DNA from: Prolixibacteraceae bacterium
GTDB taxonomy: Bacteria; Bacteroidota; Bacteroidia; Bacteroidales; Prolixibacteraceae
Reading direction: 5' to 3'
DNA length: 64,000 bases
NCBI GenBank assembly: GCA_003506435.1
Contig: DOAQ01000049.1
Location: 1-64,000 of the forward strand
Shown here piece by piece: positions 59,994 through 64,000 of this stretch. A program made the position numbers and the translations under genes. The notes below the pieces were generated by a model. That model searched no databases, was not told where the DNA came from, and saw only the letters and a program-made list of their open reading frames with translations. Each line of letters begins with the position of its first letter. The first letter of the stretch is position 1.

Positions 59994-60431
59994 ATGATGA
60001 ATGATGAATGATGAATTATCTTGCTTCGTGCGAAATGGCTATTCTTTGGATTCTCAAGTTCTCAGATTAACAAATATTATTGCAACTTGAAAGATAACAG
60101 CCGGATTTTTAGATATTAGAATTTAGACAAACAGCCAACAGTCAGTCGCCAGTCGCAGCAAACGGTATTCAGTTTTCAACAATCCGCAACCCGCAACCCG
60201 TAACTCAGGCACTCGCAAGATAACAGCAGAAAAGGCAGAAGGCAGAAGGCAGAAGAAAATTTTGAATTTTGAATGATGAATGATGAATGCCATGTGCAGG
60301 ATGCCTGTAGCTTGTAGCCTGTAGCTTTGACCCCGTAACTCATAACTCGCAATTCTCTTCGTGTCTTTGCGTGAGCCCGGCTGTTCATAAAACCACATCA
60401 GGCACAATAGGACACATAGGATAAAAATTAC
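59979..60431 (-). repeat. Inverted repeat, right arm (B'-C'-B''-A')
   Basis: Reverse-complement copies of modules found at 55087-55332. B' is at 59979-60034 (contains GAATTATCTTGCTTCGTGCG), C' at 60127-60183 (contains GGTATTCAGTTTTCAACA), B'' at about 60228-60290 and A' at 60384-60431 (contains TAGGACACATAGGAT). The order is the mirror of the left arm apart from the extra B'. The rest of this 489-nt gap holds no gene. The start of the arm overlaps the end of wzz. Confidence 0.65.
60271..60388 (+). repeat. Direct repeat upstream of the AbiEii-type module
   Basis: This segment recurs in the same orientation at 61462-61593. A 43-nt core (60285-60327, containing CCATGTGCAGGATGCCTG) is identical to 61483-61525. 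The flanks match with small internal expansions of GTAGCTT and CTTTGCG words. The two copies bracket the toxin-antitoxin pair. Confidence 0.75.
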
Positions 60432-60482
60432 CATAGATTAAAATCTGAAACCTGATTTGTATCTTTACAAAAAACAACATTC

Positions 60483-60788
60483 ATGCAAGTCGATTTACAT
60501 ATCAAATTAAAGGCTATGCTCTGGGACATACCAGAACCCATGAGATTGGAAATTGTCAATAAGATCCTTTCTAATCCGGCTGAAACATTCCGGAACGATG
60601 ACCAACTTTTTATCAAAGCACTAAATAGCCTTAAATGGTATGAGTTAACCAAGCTTGTGGGCAAGCAAAATTTAATCACCTTGCTAACCGATACCACCAT
60701 TCAAAAACTATTTCCTGTTCAACGACGTACTCATTATACCAATGCACGACGATTATTATCAAAATACACTGTACCCACTTCAAGATAA
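60483..60788 (+). CDS. Candidate antitoxin of an AbiEii-type module
   Basis: A 101-residue protein (start MQVDLHIKLKAMLWDIPEP) overlapping the nucleotidyltransferase toxin gene by 47 nt. Helical segments such as LIKALNSLKWYELTKLV-type and a basic C-terminus fit the small partner proteins that precede these toxins in Bacteroidota. It is preceded by TATCTTTA, a near match to the -7 consensus. The antitoxin role is inferred from position and overlap. Confidence 0.65.
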   Translation: MQVDLHIKLKAMLWDIPEPMRLEIVNKILSNPAETFRNDDQLFIKALNSLKWYELTKLVGKQNLITLLTDTTIQKLFPVQRRTHYTNARRLLSKYTVPTSR

Positions 60789-61419
60789 GGTACTTGAAAT
60801 CGTAGGGAAGCTTCCGGTTGAATTTTATCTTACAGGAGGCACAGCTTTAAGCAGGGCATACCTCCATCATCGTTATTCCGATGACCTCGATTTTTTTGTA
60901 AACGATGCACCCGATTTTAAATCACAAGTAAATAGTATAATTAAAGCGCTTGTCGATTTGGGGTATCAAATCGACATTTCAGTTGCCGATGATGGGTTCT
61001 CCCGAATTTTTGTTTTTGATGGAGATAGTACCTTAAAGCTCGACTTTGTAAACGACGTGCCTTTTCGTAAAGGAACACCCATTATTACATCTCTTTTTGT
61101 CAGAACCGACAACTTGAACAACATTCTATCGAATAAAGTAACAGCTTTAGGGCGTTACTCTACCAAAGACGTGGTTGATATCGTTTATATTTGCAAAACC
61201 CTACCCTTTAATTGGGAAAACATAGTTAATGATGCCTCAGAAAAAGATCTTTGGGTTAATCCGGTAAATGTTATTGAGGTTTTAGAGCAGTTTCCCGTTG
61301 AAAAACTTAAGGAAGTAAGCTGGATGATAGAAGCACCTTCAAACGAATGGTTTAACTCACGGATCAATCAAATTATTCCCGATATCCTTGAGGGAAACGA
61401 TAATTCACTGTGCCGATAA
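60742..61419 (+). CDS. AbiEii/AbiGii-family nucleotidyltransferase toxin
   Basis: A 225-residue nucleotidyltransferase-like toxin. Catalytic motifs are TGGTALSRAYLHHRYSDDLDFF, with GG at 32-33 and the SDDLD cluster at 46-50, and a third-strand LKLDFVND segment further on. The family (type IV AbiE-related or MenA-like) is thought to modify tRNA or transfer nucleotides and to give phage protection or growth arrest. The C-terminal helical part is complete, so the protein seems intact. It shares a 47-nt overlap with its partner gene. Confidence 0.82.
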   Translation: MHDDYYQNTLYPLQDKVLEIVGKLPVEFYLTGGTALSRAYLHHRYSDDLDFFVNDAPDFKSQVNSIIKALVDLGYQIDISVADDGFSRIFVFDGDSTLKLDFVNDVPFRKGTPIITSLFVRTDNLNNILSNKVTALGRYSTKDVVDIVYICKTLPFNWENIVNDASEKDLWVNPVNVIEVLEQFPVEKLKEVSWMIEAPSNEWFNSRINQIIPDILEGNDNSLCR

Positions 61420-61791
61420 TTCGAAACTTACCAGTGTTCAGCCTCCAGCAACCCATACTTCAAATGATGAATGATGAATGTTGAATGCCATGTGCAGGAT
61501 GCCTGTAGCTTGTAGCCTGTAGCTTGTAGCTTTGAACCCATAACTCGCAACTCTCTTCGCGTCTTTGCGCCTTTGCGTGAGCCCGGCTGTTCACTGCAAA
61601 CTGTGACTGTTCACTGAGACAGCAAGCGCTTCCGAAAACAATTTAAAGCTATCGCATATAGTAATAAACGATACAATAAAAGTTTTAAAGAATAAAATAA
61701 TTGATAAAAAATACCTTGATAAGCGAATAAAAAGCAAAACAAATAAGGCTATAAGCAAACAACAAATAATATCACCACAAAAAATTATAAA
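61420..61791. other. Spacer between toxin gene and pseB
   Basis: The first half is the second direct-repeat copy (61462-61593). The second half (61620-61791) is strongly A-rich with no word repeats and probably holds the promoter region of pseB, though no full TAnnTTTG box was found. Confidence 0.45.
61462..61593 (+). repeat. Direct repeat downstream of the AbiEii-type module
   Basis: Second copy of 60271-60388, with an identical 43-nt core at 61483-61525 and the shared end GAGCCCGGCTGTTCA. It is slightly longer because the words GTAGCTT and CTTTGCG are each repeated once more. With the first copy it frames the toxin-antitoxin genes. Confidence 0.75.
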
Positions 61792-62802
61792 ATGCTAAAT
61801 GAAAAATCAATACTAATTACCGGAGGAACTGGATCGTTTGGGAAAATGTTTACAAAAATGATTCTTGAACATTACCCCAACGTAAAACGACTGGTAATTT
61901 ATTCCAGGGATGAATTAAAACAGTTTGAAATGGCACAATTGTATCCTAAAGATAAATATCCTCAGGTAAGATTTTTTATTGGAGATGTGCGTGATGGGGC
62001 ACGTTTTAAAAGAGCTTGCGAAGTAATTGATGTAATTATTCATGCCGCAGCATTAAAGCAGGTTCCTACTGCAGAATATAATCCGGATGAATGCATTAAA
62101 ACAAACATTGGCGGTGCTCAAAATGTTATTGATGCAGCTCTATCCACTAACGTAAAAGTTGTTATTGCTCTTTCAACAGACAAGGCTGCAGCTCCTGTAA
62201 ACCTGTATGGTGCAACAAAACTTGTTTCTGATAAGCTTTTTATAGCAGCAAATAATATTAAAGGGAAACGAGATTTACGTTTTTCAGTAGTTCGGTATGG
62301 TAATGTGATGGGATCTCGTGGATCTGTTATCCCCTTTTTCATGGCAAAAGCGAAAAACGGGAATGTGCTCCCAATTACTCATCACGAAATGACCCGTTTT
62401 AATATTTCGCTGGAAGAAGGTGTCGAAATGGTTCTTTGGGCAATTGAAAACGCACTGGGGGGCGAAATCTTCGTCCCTAAAATTCCTTCCTATAAAATTG
62501 AAACTGTTGCAAAAGCCATTTCACCTAAAGCTATACTAGAAGATATTGGTATACGCCCGGGAGAGAAGCTTCACGAGGAAATGATTACCGAAAGTGATTC
62601 GTATAATACCATTGAATTCGATAGATACTTTGCAATCCTCCCGTCCGATGCAAATAAAGATAAATATTTGAAGCATTTTAATGGATGGGAAGTTGAAAAA
62701 GGATTCAAATATAACTCTGGCACCAATACAGAATGGGAAACCGTTGAAAGTATGCAAGACAAAATAAAAAAATTTGTTGATTGTAATTTTATCCCTATAT
62801 AA
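61792..62802 (+). CDS. pseB: UDP-GlcNAc 4,6-dehydratase (inverting), PseB
   Basis: First enzyme of pseudaminic-acid-type synthesis: dehydrates and C5-epimerises UDP-GlcNAc. The 336-residue short-chain dehydrogenase/reductase has the GGTGSFG cofactor loop (residues 11-17), the STDKAAAPVNLYGATK segment holding the family active-site Asp/Lys pair and Tyr-x-x-x-Lys, and GNVMGSRGSVIPFF. These match PseB rather than retaining dehydratases. Its stop overlaps the start of pseC (TAATG). Confidence 0.93.
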   Translation: MLNEKSILITGGTGSFGKMFTKMILEHYPNVKRLVIYSRDELKQFEMAQLYPKDKYPQVRFFIGDVRDGARFKRACEVIDVIIHAAALKQVPTAEYNPDECIKTNIGGAQNVIDAALSTNVKVVIALSTDKAAAPVNLYGATKLVSDKLFIAANNIKGKRDLRFSVVRYGNVMGSRGSVIPFFMAKAKNGNVLPITHHEMTRFNISLEEGVEMVLWAIENALGGEIFVPKIPSYKIETVAKAISPKAILEDIGIRPGEKLHEEMITESDSYNTIEFDRYFAILPSDANKDKYLKHFNGWEVEKGFKYNSGTNTEWETVESMQDKIKKFVDCNFIPI

Positions 62803-64000
62803 TGAAACCCATTCCTTACGGACGACAAAATATTACAGAGGACGACATACAGGCAGTAGCCAACGTATTAAAATCAGACTACCTCACCCAAGGGCCTGCC
62901 ATTCCGGAATTTGAAAAAGCTTTTGCGGATTATATAGGATGTAAATATGCAGTAGCTGTATCAAACGGAACAGCAGCTTTACATCTTGCGGCATTGGCAT
63001 TAAATGTCCAACCGGGAGATAAAGTAATAACAACTCCCATAACATTTGCCGCCAGCGCTAATTGTATCCGCTACTGTGGAGGAGAAGTTGTTTTTGCCGA
63101 TATTGATTCCATTAGTTATTGTCTGGATATTCAAAAGGTTGAAGAATTATTTAAAAAAGCACCGAAAGGAACCTACAAAGGAATTATTCCTGTGGATTTT
63201 GCAGGATATCCAATTAATATGGAAGCATACCGAAAATTGGCAGACCAATATGGACTGTGGATTATTGAAGATGCCTGCCATGCTCCGGGTGGACATTTTA
63301 TTGATTCAAATGGCAATATGCAAATGTGTGGCAACGGACAATATGCCGATCTTGCAATCTTTTCTTTTCACCCGGTAAAACATATTGCTTGTGGTGAAGG
63401 AGGTATGATTACCACAAACAATGAGGAATTATACAAGAAACTGCTATTGCTCCGTACCCATGGCATTGCCAAACAAGAAACTAACTTTCAAAATTCCATC
63501 GAAGTTGCTTATGGAAATCAACTCGAAACTCAAAACTCAAAACTCAAAACTTATCCAAGTTGGTACTATGAAATGCAGGAATTAGGCTACAATTATCGTT
63601 TAACCGATTTTCAAGCCGCCTTGGGAAACTCGCAGTTAAAAAGAGCAGACGAAGGATTACAACGACGCATTGAAATTGCACAAAACTATTTTGAGGCTTT
63701 TAAAAATAAACCTTATATAAAAGGACAATCGGGCGTAGTTGAAGGGCATGCCTACCATCTTTACGTAATTGAAGTGGAAGACCGCAAAAAATTATACGAA
63801 CACCTAAGAACAAACAATATTTTAGCACAAATTCATTACGTGCCGATACACCTGATGCCCTATTACAAACAGTTTGGATGGAAATATGGTGATTTCCCAA
63901 TCGCAGAAAATTATTACAAACGATGCATCAGCTTACCAATGTATCCGACTTTATATCCAGAAGAGCAAGAATACGTGATCAACAATACAAATGAATTCTA
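62802..64000 (+). CDS. pseC: UDP-4-amino-4,6-dideoxy-sugar transaminase PseC (runs off the window)
   Basis: PLP-dependent DegT/DnrJ/EryC1 aminotransferase that aminates the PseB product at C4. It is open at the window edge; 399 complete codons are visible. The N-terminus MKPIPYGRQNITEDDI, the phosphate loop SNGTAAL, IIEDACHAPG and the PLP lysine Lys193 in FSFHPVKHIACGEGG are clear. Residues about 237-250 form an insertion encoded by a repetitive tract (63519-63550) just before the conserved WYYEMQELGYNYRLTD. The ATG overlaps the pseB stop by one base. Confidence 0.92.
   Translation, partial: MKPIPYGRQNITEDDIQAVANVLKSDYLTQGPAIPEFEKAFADYIGCKYAVAVSNGTAALHLAALALNVQPGDKVITTPITFAASANCIRYCGGEVVFADIDSISYCLDIQKVEELFKKAPKGTYKGIIPVDFAGYPINMEAYRKLADQYGLWIIEDACHAPGGHFIDSNGNMQMCGNGQYADLAIFSFHPVKHIACGEGGMITTNNEELYKKLLLLRTHGIAKQETNFQNSIEVAYGNQLETQNSKLKTYPSWYYEMQELGYNYRLTDFQAALGNSQLKRADEGLQRRIEIAQNYFEAFKNKPYIKGQSGVVEGHAYHLYVIEVEDRKKLYEHLRTNNILAQIHYVPIHLMPYYKQFGWKYGDFPIAENYYKRCISLPMYPTLYPEEQEYVINNTNEF
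63519..63550 (+). repeat. In-frame repetitive tract inside pseC
   Basis: The tract AACTCGAAACTCAAAACTC continues for about 32 nt, with a 7-nt period (AAAACTC) over most of its length. It encodes QLETQNSKLKT-type polar residues within an otherwise conserved region of the transaminase. The wording resembles the repetitive spacers of this locus. Confidence 0.75.

Noticed and set aside
60123..60434. 103-codon minus-strand frame downstream of wzz
   Set aside because: It consists of repetitive spacer words and mirrors the composition of the other spacers. No homology pattern is visible.

Overview
The window comes from a member of the Bacteroidota, most likely a Bacteroidales/Marinilabiliales-type (Prolixibacteraceae-like) environmental organism. 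The evidence is a SusC/SusD pair driven by an ECF sigma/FecR module, TAnnTTTG-type -7 boxes, mostly weak Shine-Dalgarno sequences, DUF4199 and DUF6132 proteins, and a Wza/Wzz/Pse polysaccharide locus of Bacteroidota type. No plasmid, phage or CRISPR signature was seen. The placement is inferred from gene content only.

Layout. (1) 1-7.4 kb holds housekeeping genes: fabD, a Cys/Met-type PLP lyase and a secreted M23 peptidase on the minus strand, then zapB-like, zapA, a candidate 6S-type RNA and rny on the plus strand, then a Mn-type superoxide dismutase. (2) 7.7-41.1 kb is a glycan-utilisation island. It opens with a FadR/NanR-type regulator (with a palindromic operator just upstream), a NanM-like mutarotase, N-acetylneuraminate lyase and an exo-sialidase. 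It continues with a mutarotase-fold protein, a D-lyxose isomerase-like cupin, ECF sigma, FecR, SusC (with STN domain) and SusD. Then come two unrecognised secreted proteins, a five-bladed-propeller-like protein, an exported AGE-family epimerase, a GH3, a CE15-like esterase, two exported Gfo/Idh/MocA proteins, a signal-peptide-bearing truncated NagA, an MFS transporter and a URO-D/MtaA-like protein. The island is littered with gene debris, including an alpha-fucosidase/MurQ chimera and a URO-D remnant. (3) 41.2-48.6 kb is housekeeping again: a DUF2520 protein, KdsC-like phosphatase, Maf, an outer-membrane barrel, thioredoxin, DUF6132, tRNA-Gly, tRNA-Tyr, tRNA-Thr, SRP RNA, DUF4199, a GT2 and PrmA. 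(4) 49-54.9 kb carries a winged-helix regulator and a sulfate-activation operon (SLC13 permease, cysD, an inserted four-helix-bundle gene, cysN fused to a degenerate APS-kinase domain). (5) 55-64 kb is the start of a surface-polysaccharide locus (Wza-like, Wzz-like, PseB, PseC) with two AbiEii-type toxin-antitoxin modules between the genes, one broken and one apparently intact.

How the parts work together. The sialidase would release sialic acid. NanM, NanA and an AGE epimerase would convert it through ManNAc towards GlcNAc. The ECF/FecR/SusC/SusD set looks like a self-inducing uptake and signalling unit. The pse genes at the right end start synthesis of a nonulosonic (pseudaminic-type) acid, so the window contains both scavenging of one nonulosonic acid and synthesis of another.

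Most unusual features. The spaces between the polysaccharide genes are filled with degenerate, word-like repetitive DNA. Long inverted copies flank the wza-wzz block and about 120-bp direct copies flank the intact toxin-antitoxin pair. The same words occur inside reading frames: a (GCAACCC) heptamer array in wzz that would frameshift if it changed length, and an in-frame repeat tract in pseC. The fucosidase/MurQ chimera, the degenerate kinase domain of CysN and a tandem 172-bp structured repeat are further points of interest.
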